DNA of 48,842 nt. Origin: a virus. Shown here piece by piece: positions 14,046 to 21,993 of the stretch (position 1 is the first letter of the stretch; every line of letters begins with the position of its first letter). The notes beneath the pieces are model-generated. The model saw nothing but the letters and a program-made list of their open reading frames with translations, was not told the DNA's origin and searched no databases. Both the position numbers and the translations under genes were made by a program. The stretch lies in IMG/VR virus record IMGVR_UViG_3300047554_000214, positions 1 to 48,842 of that record. One strand, 5' to 3'.

Positions 14046-14167
14046 TGGAGATTCTGATTCTGCTAGGGGCTATCCTTGTTGGTGGCTTTCTGCTTATGGT
14101 CGGTTTATCGTTTGCCATGTCAATGTTAAACAATCCTGATGCTTTAGAGTATCTGGACGAGGAGTAA
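14045..14167 (+). CDS. Tiny membrane protein
   Basis: 40 residues. One long hydrophobic helix (ILILLGAILVGGFLLMVGLS) with an acidic tail (ALEYLDEE). ATG overlaps the previous stop; GAGGAG within its end serves as ribosome site for the WhiB gene. Confidence 0.6.
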   Translation: MEILILLGAILVGGFLLMVGLSFAMSMLNNPDALEYLDEE

Positions 14168-14169
14168 AA

Positions 14170-14487
14170 TTGTCGTCTTTTGTGCCAACATATTATGGTA
14201 TTAGAAAAGAAGCACAGTCGGCTATGACTAAACTTCTTGACGCACAACGTGAAGCCATCGAAAATAAAGAGTATTGGCCTTGTTTAAATAATCCATATTT
14301 TTATCAAGACTTTGATGCTTTAGGTTTCGATGGTCCGCCACGTAGTCTCACCGAGGACGAGTGCGAAGCGTTATGTTACGGTTGCCCATTATTGAAACAG
14401 TGTTACGATTTTGCGGTAGCGAACAATGAACAACATGGTATCTGGGGTGGTGTAGACTTTACGCCAAAGTTAGATACCTTATTTTAA
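14170..14487 (+). CDS. WhiB-family Fe-S transcription regulator
   Basis: 105 residues from TTG 14170 (GAGGAG ends five bases before). Four cluster ligands: WPC (~38), then ALCYGCPLLKQC with C-x2-C-x5-C spacing. GIWGGVDF is the conserved G[IV]WGG turn. WhiB proteins bind [4Fe-4S] and the host principal sigma factor, and phages use them to reprogramme transcription or block superinfection. The family is essentially confined to actinobacteria and their phages, so this gene sets the host range guess. An extra Cys (DECEAL) sits beside the second ligand. Confidence 0.88.
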   Translation: MSSFVPTYYGIRKEAQSAMTKLLDAQREAIENKEYWPCLNNPYFYQDFDALGFDGPPRSLTEDECEALCYGCPLLKQCYDFAVANNEQHGIWGGVDFTPKLDTLF

Positions 14488-14496
14488 GGAGGAATC

Positions 14497-15228
14497 ATGA
14501 TTGATGATTCAAGGATTAAAGAACTTGCTTTAGGTTTGTTTAAGCAAGAGTCTGCTCGTGATAAGCAGAAAAAAGTTGGGGCTTCAGATTTCAGTGACCC
14601 TTGTGAATATCACCTAGCTAAGAAGTTGCTTGGCGAACCTGTAGGCGAGTTCAAGTATTGGTTGGGCGCAAAGATTGGTACAGCAACTCACGAGTTCCTA
14701 GAGAAGCGTATCGAGACTGCAGATCTTGAGCAGTTCCCTGAATGGGGTTCAGCGATTGTTGAAGAGTCGATTGTGCTTGGTGAACTTGACGGTTATGGTG
14801 TTATCAAGTCTAAACCTGACCTTGTTCTTGTTGAGGGTAAACATTTGGTTGACTGGAAAACAAGTAAGCGTGACAAGTCACGTCACTTGCAAGAGGTTGC
14901 TTACGGTTTGGGTAAAAACACTAAGGTTTATGCCGAAGCCGAATATAGTTTGTCAAAGTATTATGCTCAGGCCCAGATTTATGCGTGGGGCTTGAACAGA
15001 TCTGGCATCGAAATTGATGCTTGTTCGCTAGTGTTCATTAATCGTGATGGCACTAACGATCCTGACGTGTGGACTTACACGTTTCCTTATAGTGAAGAGT
15101 TTGCTGTAGGAATGTGGACTAGGTTGGAAAATATTTGGTCAAGGTTGCAGTCTGGGGAAACCCCTGATGCGTTTGCTAAAGAAGCGCATTGTTTCAATTG
15201 TAAAGTTTTTGAGGAGAATAATGCATAG
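14497..15228 (+). CDS. RecB/Cas4-like PD-(D/E)XK exonuclease
   Basis: 243 residues, AAGGAGG upstream. Catalytic core: His65 in GTATHEF, Asp108 in SKPDLV, Asp119-x-Lys121 in LVDWKTSK, then QEVAYG and AQAQIYAWGL helices. A Cys in the N-terminus (DPCEYHLAKK) and two near the end (HCFNC) recall Cas4/AddB-type Fe-S sites but give three, not four, ligands. It lies two genes before the Sak4-like ATPase and ssDNA-binding protein, so likely resects ends for recombination. Confidence 0.85.
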   Translation: MIDDSRIKELALGLFKQESARDKQKKVGASDFSDPCEYHLAKKLLGEPVGEFKYWLGAKIGTATHEFLEKRIETADLEQFPEWGSAIVEESIVLGELDGYGVIKSKPDLVLVEGKHLVDWKTSKRDKSRHLQEVAYGLGKNTKVYAEAEYSLSKYYAQAQIYAWGLNRSGIEIDACSLVFINRDGTNDPDVWTYTFPYSEEFAVGMWTRLENIWSRLQSGETPDAFAKEAHCFNCKVFEENNA

Positions 15229-15448
15229 AGATATTGCGGTCTTTAAGGTCGCTATGATTGCTGCAACAGTGTTTAGGCTTATTATCGCTGGGATCTTCTT
15301 CATGTTCGGTTTCGATTTGCAAACCGCGTGGATGAAGTTTACAGCGTTCAGCCTAGCAGCTGTATGGTTTGCTCACGCAGGCTACAGAGTTACACAAACT
15401 TTTTCGTTCTTGGCGGACATCCGTCGCGACACGCTAAAAGACCTGTAA
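15221..15448 (+). CDS. Small two-helix membrane protein
   Basis: 75 residues from ATG 15221 (GAGGAG at the end of the exonuclease gene). Two hydrophobic segments (VAMIAATVFRLIIAGIFFMF and FTAFSLAAVWFAHAGY) with basic flanks. Not near the lysis genes, so a holin role is less likely than a membrane accessory function. It overlaps the exonuclease by eight bases. Confidence 0.65.
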   Translation: MHRDIAVFKVAMIAATVFRLIIAGIFFMFGFDLQTAWMKFTAFSLAAVWFAHAGYRVTQTFSFLADIRRDTLKDL

Positions 15449-15494
15449 CATTGAATATGTTACAATGGATATCCAGCACTAAGGAGAGAAATAA

Positions 15495-16220
15495 ATGAGC
15501 GAATTCGCTAACTTGCCATGGCTCAAACATGTGACCAAGGCATCACAACACCAAACCCCTAAAACCATTCTTCTCTACGGAGACCCAAAGCGTGGTAAGT
15601 CGTGGCTAGCCGCGAGCGCATCCGAAATTAAGGAACTGTCGCCTGTACTAGTTATCGATACCGAGGGTGGTTCATCGGCTATTGCACGAGATTGGAAAGA
15701 TGTTGACGTTATGAGCGTTAACAGTCACGAACAGTTGGATGCAATCCTTAACGACTTGGTTTCGAAAGAACACCAATACAAGACTGTGATTGTTGACACG
15801 CTCGGCGTGGCAATGGATCGTGCAGAGAAATTCTTTGGCGAGAAGCCAGAGAACCGTAACAACAAGTTCGGTAAATGGGGCGACTTGAAAGAGTGGGTAA
15901 CGGATATTACTCGCAAACTTCACGCGTCACCGTTCCTAGCAATCCTTGTAGCACACGCTAAGGATGAAAAGGACGACCAGACAGGTGCAGTAAAGACTGT
16001 ACCAATGTTGCCAGGTTCGGCATCTAACACGTTGCCAGCCATCCCTGACATTATCGGTTACATGACCGCTGAAAGCGACAACGAGGGTAACATCCATCGT
16101 GTGCTTTACTTGCAGTCTTCGGACCGTATGGTGACAGGAAACCGTTTCGGTCTACCACCTAAAATGGTTGACCCTAGCATCAAAAAAATCATTACCGCTA
16201 TCAACAATGGAGGAAAGTAA
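15495..16220 (+). CDS. Sak4-like RecA-type ATPase (AAA_24)
   Basis: 241 residues, AAGGAGAG upstream. Walker A GDPKRGKS (29-36), Walker B-like VLVIDTEGG and VIVDTLG, plus ILVAHAKDEKDD as sensor region. This is the phage Sak4-type annealing/strand-exchange ATPase, which works with a phage ssDNA-binding protein; that protein is the next gene, four bases on. From here on the plus strand becomes A/C-rich. Confidence 0.85.
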   Translation: MSEFANLPWLKHVTKASQHQTPKTILLYGDPKRGKSWLAASASEIKELSPVLVIDTEGGSSAIARDWKDVDVMSVNSHEQLDAILNDLVSKEHQYKTVIVDTLGVAMDRAEKFFGEKPENRNNKFGKWGDLKEWVTDITRKLHASPFLAILVAHAKDEKDDQTGAVKTVPMLPGSASNTLPAIPDIIGYMTAESDNEGNIHRVLYLQSSDRMVTGNRFGLPPKMVDPSIKKIITAINNGGK

Positions 16221-16224
16221 AAAT

Positions 16225-16692
16225 ATGAGTAGTATGACTTTTGGAGCCAACGACTTTGGTTCATCAGACTACGCACCACTACCAGAGGGCACTTACGTCG
16301 CTAACGTGTTTGAGGTAGAAATTGTTCAGGTCAAGAACGGCGAAAACGCTGGTAAAGATCAGTTCAAGGTTCAGTTCAAGGTAGCAGAGGGTGAGTTCTC
16401 GAACCGTCGTCTGTTCACTTACGTTCCGCTTTACGCAGGTAAGGCTTCATGGAAGACGGTTGCGTTCTTCAAGGCACTCGGTTACGAACCGAAGCCTGGC
16501 GAGCCTTTCACCATTCCAACCCCTAACGAGTTGTCGGGCAAGAGCCTAGGCATCAAGGTTAAGGTTGTTCCAAGTCAGGATGGTGGGCAGGAGAATAACA
16601 TCTCTGGCTTCACTTCATCCGCAAGTGTGGAGTCGCTACTGTCGGCTGTCACAGCAAAGGCTCCAGCATCGTCTGACGATCTCTGGGCCTAA
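16225..16692 (+). CDS. ssb: ssDNA-binding protein (DUF669-type)
   Basis: 155 residues from ATG 16225 (GGAGGAAA upstream). The beta-rich OB-like body contains YAPLPEGTYVANVFEVEI and SNRRLFTYVPLY. The acidic tail ending SSDDLWA is the SSB-type tip that recruits partner proteins. Next to the Sak4-like ATPase, it probably coats ssDNA in recombination and replication. A divergent, tail-less paralogue lies at 1345-1761 on the other strand. Confidence 0.75.
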   Translation: MSSMTFGANDFGSSDYAPLPEGTYVANVFEVEIVQVKNGENAGKDQFKVQFKVAEGEFSNRRLFTYVPLYAGKASWKTVAFFKALGYEPKPGEPFTIPTPNELSGKSLGIKVKVVPSQDGGQENNISGFTSSASVESLLSAVTAKAPASSDDLWA

Positions 16693-16704
16693 ATCGGGTA
16701 ATCC

Positions 16705-16727
16705 TGAGCATGATGTAAAACTGCTCA
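16705..16727 (+). other. Hairpin before the tRNA cluster
   Basis: TGAGCA (16705-16710) pairs with TGCTCA (16722-16727) around an 11-base loop, just after the ssDNA-binding gene. No T-run follows. It could be a tRNA-precursor processing structure or part of a decayed tRNA. Confidence 0.4.
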
Positions 16728-16730
16728 CAC

Positions 16731-16798
16731 GCCCTAAATGGTTGACACGTTTTATCTCCTTTCACGTGTCGGGTAAGGTTCGATTCCTTGCTAGGGCA
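16731..16798 (+). other. tRNA-like element lacking a D-arm
   Basis: GCCCTAA (16731-16737) pairs with CTAGGGC (16791-16797) except at the last position, and a standard T-arm follows tRNA rules (TAAGG-TTCGATT-CCTTG, 16774-16790). The discriminator is A, followed by CA. In between there is no D-arm, but a perfect 7-bp stem GACACGT/ACGTGTC (16744-16750, 16764-16770) with a 13-base loop where the anticodon arm should be. I cannot assign an anticodon. Degenerate tRNA or tRNA mimic. Confidence 0.5.
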
Positions 16799-16802
16799 CA
16801 AT

Positions 16803-16875
16803 GCCCCAATAACTCAGTTGGTAGAGTGCCATACTTGTAATATGGATGTCGCGAGTTCGATTCTTGCTTGGGGCT
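16803..16875 (+). tRNA. tRNA-Thr (TGT)
   Basis: Full cloverleaf: acceptor GCCCCAA/TTGGGGC, D-arm from ACTC to GAGT, anticodon stem CCATA/TATGG with loop CTTGTAA (anticodon TGT, 16836-16838), T-arm GCGAG-TTCGATT-CTTGC, discriminator T. CCA is not encoded. It reads ACA, frequent in the A/C-ending genes around it. Confidence 0.93.
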
Positions 16876-16879
16876 CGAT

Positions 16880-16951
16880 TGCCCCTTAGCTCAATGGCAG
16901 AGCAGAGAGCTGTTAACTCTAAGGTTGTTGGTTCGAATCCAGCAGGGGCAG
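16880..16951 (+). tRNA. tRNA-Asn (GTT)
   Basis: Acceptor TGCCCCT/AGGGGCA, D-arm GCTC..GAGC, anticodon loop CTGTTAA (GTT, 16912-16914) on a stem with one terminal G-A mismatch, T-arm GTTGG-TTCGAAT-CCAGC, discriminator G. No encoded CCA. Four bases after tRNA-Thr. Confidence 0.93.
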
Positions 16952-16974
16952 CAATAAGGAGAAAAGGAAAACAA

Positions 16975-19170
16975 ATGGAGATTAAAGACTTCCTAGAAAC
17001 AGTACTAGGACATGGCGCAGGATACGCAACTGTTGTGACTAAAGACGGTCGTGGCGTTCCAACTGTGCAAAAGTTTTTCAGCTACCCAGACGAGGTAGAC
17101 GAGATGGCAGAATATGCACGTCAATACAAAAACGAAGACGTATATTTTTCACCAATCCTATATTATGAAGAGCGTCGCATTCGCGAGAACGCTAAGAGCG
17201 TCTCAGCAGTCTACGCTGACGCTGACACTTGCAACCCTGACAACTTTAGAATTGAACCATCAATCGTGGTGGAGACCTCTAAGGATCGTTGGCACGCCTA
17301 TTGGTTGCTTGACGGTGAGCAAGAACCGCATCGTGTAGCAATCCTCGCGAAGCGTATCGCTTACGCACACCGAGACCAAGGCTGTGACGTTTCAGGATGG
17401 AATCCAACTAAACTGTTGCGCATCCCTGGCACTTCAAACATGAAGTATGGTCAGGCCCAGCCAGTCGTTGGCAAGTCTAATGGCGTAATCTACACTATCG
17501 ACGAACTTGAAGCATTGTATGCTGATGTTGAGATTGATAAAGTGCTAGAACTATCGAACGCGCCACTACCAGAGAACACTCCAGAGATTATTAAAGTGTT
17601 GGCTAAGGTGTCAAGCAATCGTGAAATCTTGTCGCTATATATTGACGAGCCAACTCCTGGCGCTGACCTGTCAAAAATGTTGTGGAAACTAGAACTAGAA
17701 CTTTTCCGTCAAGGCCTAACCGCTGAGGAAGTGTTCATTGTCGCTAAGAACGCTAAATGCAACAAGTATCATTCGCCTAACCGCCCGAAGCGTTCAGACG
17801 CTGACGGTGATCTTTGGCGTGAAGTGCAACGTGCTGCTCAAAGTTTCGCACAACCAACACTCACTATCGAACCGCTAGAAGAAGACCCTCAAGATGTTGA
17901 GAAGTCTATCGACTTTCTAACGTTCGAAGAGCGTAAACTGTTGAGCAACGAGCGCACCTTTATTGATGAATACGTTTCGTGGGCTTCAAAGAAAACCGAT
18001 GGCGCAGTGCAATACCAAGAAGCGTCAGCATTCACAATGCTGTCTGCAGTATTCTCAGACATTGGTTGTGCTGTGCCAAAGTATGGTCGCATGGGTTTGA
18101 ACCTTTGGTTCATGCTATTAGGCGAAACTACTAGAAGCCGAAAGTCAACTAGCCGAAGCCTAATGTTGAAAATGTTAACCGCTTACGAAAAGTATGCAGG
18201 CTACCAGATCGACATCGGTTCGAACGCTACAGGTGAAGCACTAGTGAAACACTTGTCAGGTCGTGACAAAATGACTTCACTATTCCATCGCGATGAAGTG
18301 CAGGGTCTGTTTAAAGAGTTTGTAACCAAAACATATATGGCTGCAGCTGCTGACCAATACACTGAACTATATGATGGGCGTGTTCCAGTCATGCTACGTT
18401 CTACAGGCGCAGCCAGCGGTGTTAAAGCGTTGCAAACGGAACGTGCCGAAACAAACTTTATCATGTATCTTATGGGTATTACTTCTAAAGTTGCGGAAAC
18501 ATTGACTATCGACTATTTCCGTTCAGGCTTCCTTGCACGTTTCATTTACGTTGTAGCGGATGCGCCAGGGCGCACACGTGAAAGCGAAGATCTGCAACAA
18601 GCAGAAGAAGATGAAGTTCGTGTCAGAGATGAAGAGATGGAAGAGTTGGTTCGTTCATTGAATGCGTCAGCATTGTATTGGCAGAAAAAGGGTGGACCTT
18701 TTCCTCGCCCAATGTTTATGACTGAGCAGGCTCTGGTACGGTTCAACAGATTCAAGTGGGAGATGGGTGACTACACTACAGGACACCACAACGAGGAATC
18801 TATCGAACCGTCACGTCAGCGTCTAGCGTTGTCTATCTGGAAATGTGCAGTGCTACTTGCAATGTACGACCGTTCAGAAAAGGTTGAAGAGAAGCACATC
18901 CTTATCGCTATCAAGTATGGTGAACAATGGTTCGCCAACCTTGTACGCATGGCTGGCGCAATCTCCGCATCCGAATGGCAGAGAGAAGTTGACAACCTTG
19001 AAACCGTTATTCTTGGCAAGGGTGGACGCATGCGTTATGAAGAAGCGTACAAAAAGTTTGGCAATAAACGTAAACGAGAGTTTGACGAAATGGTGCAAGC
19101 TTTGCAGTCACAGGCCAGACTACACAGTGTGGTTGAGGGTAATAAAGTATTTTTGGAGCTAATAGGATGA
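16975..19170 (+). CDS. Primase/helicase: RepB-type primase domain plus DUF3987-like ATPase
   Basis: 731 residues from ATG 16975 (AAGGAG and AAAGGAAA upstream; longer frames run through the tRNAs and are rejected). N-terminal primase: VYADADTC with Asp82/Asp84, VVETSKDRWHAYWLLDG and the LLRIPGTSN motif. The C-terminal ATPase has GETTRSRKST (383-392) as Walker A, with Arg replacing the Gly before Lys390, and HRDEVQGLF (~438) as the acidic motif. It would prime and help unwind replication forks. The altered P-loop is odd and may lower ATP turnover. Confidence 0.82.
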   Translation: MEIKDFLETVLGHGAGYATVVTKDGRGVPTVQKFFSYPDEVDEMAEYARQYKNEDVYFSPILYYEERRIRENAKSVSAVYADADTCNPDNFRIEPSIVVETSKDRWHAYWLLDGEQEPHRVAILAKRIAYAHRDQGCDVSGWNPTKLLRIPGTSNMKYGQAQPVVGKSNGVIYTIDELEALYADVEIDKVLELSNAPLPENTPEIIKVLAKVSSNREILSLYIDEPTPGADLSKMLWKLELELFRQGLTAEEVFIVAKNAKCNKYHSPNRPKRSDADGDLWREVQRAAQSFAQPTLTIEPLEEDPQDVEKSIDFLTFEERKLLSNERTFIDEYVSWASKKTDGAVQYQEASAFTMLSAVFSDIGCAVPKYGRMGLNLWFMLLGETTRSRKSTSRSLMLKMLTAYEKYAGYQIDIGSNATGEALVKHLSGRDKMTSLFHRDEVQGLFKEFVTKTYMAAAADQYTELYDGRVPVMLRSTGAASGVKALQTERAETNFIMYLMGITSKVAETLTIDYFRSGFLARFIYVVADAPGRTRESEDLQQAEEDEVRVRDEEMEELVRSLNASALYWQKKGGPFPRPMFMTEQALVRFNRFKWEMGDYTTGHHNEESIEPSRQRLALSIWKCAVLLAMYDRSEKVEEKHILIAIKYGEQWFANLVRMAGAISASEWQREVDNLETVILGKGGRMRYEEAYKKFGNKRKREFDEMVQALQSQARLHSVVEGNKVFLELIG

Positions 19171-19574
19171 TTGAACAGATACACAGATTACAAGCAATAA
19201 ATGAAGCGATATGGATTCGCGACAATGCTGAAAAGATTAGTCGCGAACTCCTTATCGAAAGATTACAGGAACTGTCAGAATATGACCTGTTCTCTAACCG
19301 CCAGATGGCTAAGATTTGTGGCAACAAAATAAGCCACAACATTCTTGGTGGTTACGTGCAGAAGAGTGACAAGTCTGGCGGTAACTTTAATCCGACAAGC
19401 CTTGAGGATCTTCGCGAAGCATTGTTCAGTAAAGAACGCAAACGTGTGAACTATAATGCGGTTCTGCGAGCGCTAGAATCTGGAACAAGTCAAGGAATGG
19501 TATCAAAGTTGACTGGTATTAGCCAGTCAGCGATTAGTAGAAAGTTGGTGCAGGATGAAAAACTTGTACGCTAA
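19167..19574 (+). CDS. Helix-turn-helix protein
   Basis: 135 residues, ATGA overlap with the primase. Long N-terminal helices (ELLIERLQELSEYDLFSNRQ), Lys/Arg-rich middle, and a resolvase-like HTH at the end (GTSQGMVSKLTGISQSAISR). DNA-binding, possibly a replication accessory factor. No known family. Confidence 0.68.
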   Translation: MIEQIHRLQAINEAIWIRDNAEKISRELLIERLQELSEYDLFSNRQMAKICGNKISHNILGGYVQKSDKSGGNFNPTSLEDLREALFSKERKRVNYNAVLRALESGTSQGMVSKLTGISQSAISRKLVQDEKLVR

Positions 19575-19737
19575 GAACGCGAATTATGCTGAGGTTGTTA
19601 CTGACCCTGCAGCTGTCAAGTTTCATTCAGACAGATGGGCTAGTGGTCAACGTGATCCTCTAGCGAAACAGTGCTGGCAATATTTGCAACACTTAACACA
19701 AGAGGTTAAAAAAAATGACTCAAATACTTGGAGTTGA
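19555..19737 (+). CDS. Small hypothetical protein
   Basis: 60 residues, starting 20 bases inside the previous gene and ending 23 bases inside the RuvC-like gene. Basic N-terminus (MKNLYAKNANYAEVV), helical end with QCWQYLQHLTQEVKK. AGGATG near the start may serve as ribosome site. Moderate support. Confidence 0.55.
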   Translation: MKNLYAKNANYAEVVTDPAAVKFHSDRWASGQRDPLAKQCWQYLQHLTQEVKKNDSNTWS

Positions 19738-20155
19738 CCCAGGTGGCACTACAGGCTTTTGCGTCATAGAATACACTCCAGAGTCCAGGCCTGAACTTAA
19801 AGAGGCGTGGCAAGAGGCTGGTGGCCTTGGAGGTGTACTTGCGATACGAGAACGGATCGTTAAACACGAAAAAGTTGTATGCGAATCGTTCACGTTAAGG
19901 CCTGGAGTTAAAATGCCAGACCTTTCGCCAGTGTACATTATCGGAGCGTTAGAAGCGTTGATGCCTTTCAGCGAAAGCCTAACATATCAGCAACCATCTG
20001 CTAAAGTTTTATGCCCAGATGAGAAGCTTAAAAAGATCGGCATGTATCAAGTCGCGAAGCCACACGCTAACGATGCGATAAGACACGCTATAATTTACTT
20101 AGTGAAGATAAATCATCAGCCAACTATTGAATGGCTTTGGGACAAGGAAAACTAA
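19715..20155 (+). CDS. RuvC-like Holliday-junction resolvase
   Basis: 146 residues. RNase H-fold catalytic acids: Asp in ILGVDPGGTTG, Glu in VVCESF, and the C-terminal HANDAIRHAI carrying the last Asp. It resolves branched recombination or replication intermediates before packaging. It directly follows primase and HTH genes; ATG coupled to the next gene (TAATG). Confidence 0.85.
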   Translation: MTQILGVDPGGTTGFCVIEYTPESRPELKEAWQEAGGLGGVLAIRERIVKHEKVVCESFTLRPGVKMPDLSPVYIIGALEALMPFSESLTYQQPSAKVLCPDEKLKKIGMYQVAKPHANDAIRHAIIYLVKINHQPTIEWLWDKEN

Positions 20156-20475
20156 TGGCTACAGAATATAGACCACCACAGGGCGTACGAAACGCTGCAA
20201 AACGCGCACTAAAATGGATCGCTGACGGTAAAGCAGGTTCAGGCTTTACATCGGTCGGTCGCAGACGCGCATCACAACTAGCATCAGGTGGCCCAGTAAG
20301 CCGAGACACTGTGGCTAGAATGAAATCATACTTCGCACGTCACGCAGTAGACCGTAAAGCTAAAGGATTCAACGCTGGCGAAGAAGGCTACCCAAGCCCA
20401 GGGCGCGTAGCGTGGGACGCTTGGGGTGGAAGCGCTGGACGAGCATGGGTAAATGGAATTAACCTAGACAAATAA
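20155..20475 (+). CDS. Conserved phage protein of unknown function
   Basis: 106 residues from ATG 20155. PPQGVRNAAKRALKWI, then VGRRRASQLASG, ARMKSYFARHAVD and PSPGRVAWDAWGGSAGRAW are a motif series I recognise from many phage proteins of unknown role, sometimes fused to head proteins. Strongly basic. Coupled to the RuvC-like gene. DNA or RNA contact is plausible. Confidence 0.7.
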   Translation: MATEYRPPQGVRNAAKRALKWIADGKAGSGFTSVGRRRASQLASGGPVSRDTVARMKSYFARHAVDRKAKGFNAGEEGYPSPGRVAWDAWGGSAGRAWVNGINLDK

Positions 20476-20485
20476 AGGGGCAAAA

Positions 20486-21808
20486 ATGAGTCAATGTAAA
20501 CTCTGCACAATGCTACCGAATGAAGAACTGCAAGCAATGCTGCTCACAAAATCGAGCAGATATATTGCAAGCAAATTCGATATCGGTCGCACAACAGTAA
20601 ACAAACATAGAACTAAATGTATGGGCATTCATGTGCCAAAAACTACAGACAACAAAATGTTTGAACAAGAAACGCAATCAATCGAATGGAATGGCAACAC
20701 TGGCGTTTGGAACACTGGCCTAATCGCTAGCGGACTAAGCGACATGTCACCAGAAGCTATCCTAGAACAATTCGGACACGACCCTGAAAAGGTTGCAATA
20801 CGTGGAGTGATCCGCGAATCGCACAAAGAATATTGGAGTCGCGACCTCAACACTATGCTGTGGAAACACAGCTACTCTTTCGCTATCGAACGCAAACAAG
20901 AAAACGCAGACATCGACTTCGATGCAGTTAACTTCTTGAAGGAACTCAACAGCAACGACAAGAAATTTATTAGCAACAATAAAGCTGTCAAATCTTCTTT
21001 CGTGCTTGACTGGGCTGACTGGCAGTTAGGTAAAAAAGAGGGTGGCGGAACGCAAGCACTAATCGAACGCCTAAACACAGCATTCGAACAAGCAGAAGCG
21101 CGAGTTACAGAGCTACGCTCTATCGGGCGTGAACTTGACGAACTTGTTATTTTGGGTGGTGGAGACATGATTGAAGGATGTGTAATCTATCCACAACAAT
21201 CATTCGGCATCGACCGCAATAGACGCGAACAGATACGTGGCACAGTCGCAGCAATCCTTACAGGCATCACTAAACTTGCACCAATGTTTAAAACGGTGCG
21301 AGTAGTTGTAGTCCCAGGAAACCATGGCGAACACCGTATCACAGGCAACAGAACCGAAATTGGTGACAATGACGATCTTCTAGTGTTTGAAATGGCGCAA
21401 CTAGCCTGCGAAAACGATAAACGATTCCAGCACGTCTCATTTGAGATCGCTGAAAAAGAAGTGTCAATGGCTACAAGCATTAAAGGCTGGACATACGGTT
21501 TAACTCATGGTGATGTCTACGGTCGCGGCGGAGGAACAGGTGTGCGCAATAAAGTGTTCAACTGGTTCAAAACTATGGCAGCAAACCGTCACCCTGTAGG
21601 AGCAGCCGATGTGCTAGTAACACACCATTTTCATCACGACGCACAAGAAGATTGGGGTAACACTCTATGGGTTCAATGTCCAACAATAGATGGTGGAAGC
21701 CACTATTTCAAAGAATTTTCGGGCCACGACACGAAGCCAGGAATGGCGAGTTGGGTAGTGACCGAAACTTCAAGGTTCCAAGACAAGCAGATCCTGAATA
21801 CGTTGTAG
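20486..21808 (+). CDS. Calcineurin-like metallophosphoesterase with N-terminal Cys/HTH segment
   Basis: 440 residues, GGGG upstream. Phosphoesterase motifs in order: DWADWQLGK (~175), GGGDMIEG, VPGNHGEH, LTHGD and VTHHFHH, giving the two-metal site. The first ~60 residues hold CKLC, a predicted HTH (SRYIASKFDIGRTTVNKHRT) and another Cys, likely a DNA-binding module. A nuclease or phosphatase of the SbcD/MRE11-like type acting on phage DNA is the best guess. Codons strongly A/C-ending. Confidence 0.85.
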   Translation: MSQCKLCTMLPNEELQAMLLTKSSRYIASKFDIGRTTVNKHRTKCMGIHVPKTTDNKMFEQETQSIEWNGNTGVWNTGLIASGLSDMSPEAILEQFGHDPEKVAIRGVIRESHKEYWSRDLNTMLWKHSYSFAIERKQENADIDFDAVNFLKELNSNDKKFISNNKAVKSSFVLDWADWQLGKKEGGGTQALIERLNTAFEQAEARVTELRSIGRELDELVILGGGDMIEGCVIYPQQSFGIDRNRREQIRGTVAAILTGITKLAPMFKTVRVVVVPGNHGEHRITGNRTEIGDNDDLLVFEMAQLACENDKRFQHVSFEIAEKEVSMATSIKGWTYGLTHGDVYGRGGGTGVRNKVFNWFKTMAANRHPVGAADVLVTHHFHHDAQEDWGNTLWVQCPTIDGGSHYFKEFSGHDTKPGMASWVVTETSRFQDKQILNTL

Positions 21809-21990
21809 TTTTCTTCGACGAAGAAACTAACGAGGAATACGCTGTAACATTAGTTTGTAGTTGCGACAAAAACGTTTCAGGCTTTGGTCAAGATAGCGAA
21901 TTCTTTTACTGCAAACACTGTGACAGGCCATGCAACTTTAAAAACTGTGAAACATGCCAACGTTACAGTATCAACGTAAATTCTAGATAA
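21751..21990 (+). CDS. Small zinc-ribbon protein, last gene of the rightward arm
   Basis: 79 residues from TTG 21751, chosen because AGGAA lies seven bases before; it overlaps the phosphoesterase end by 58 bases. Seven Cys plus His: CSC, FYCKHCDRPC and CETC, probably two zinc sites. The terminator follows four bases after the stop. Confidence 0.55.
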   Translation: MGSDRNFKVPRQADPEYVVVFFDEETNEEYAVTLVCSCDKNVSGFGQDSEFFYCKHCDRPCNFKNCETCQRYSINVNSR

Positions 21991-21993
21991 AAC

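Noticed and set aside
15221-15448. Holin
   Set aside because: Two membrane segments fit, but it is in the recombination operon, far from endolysin and the better holin candidates at 22.1-22.6 kb.
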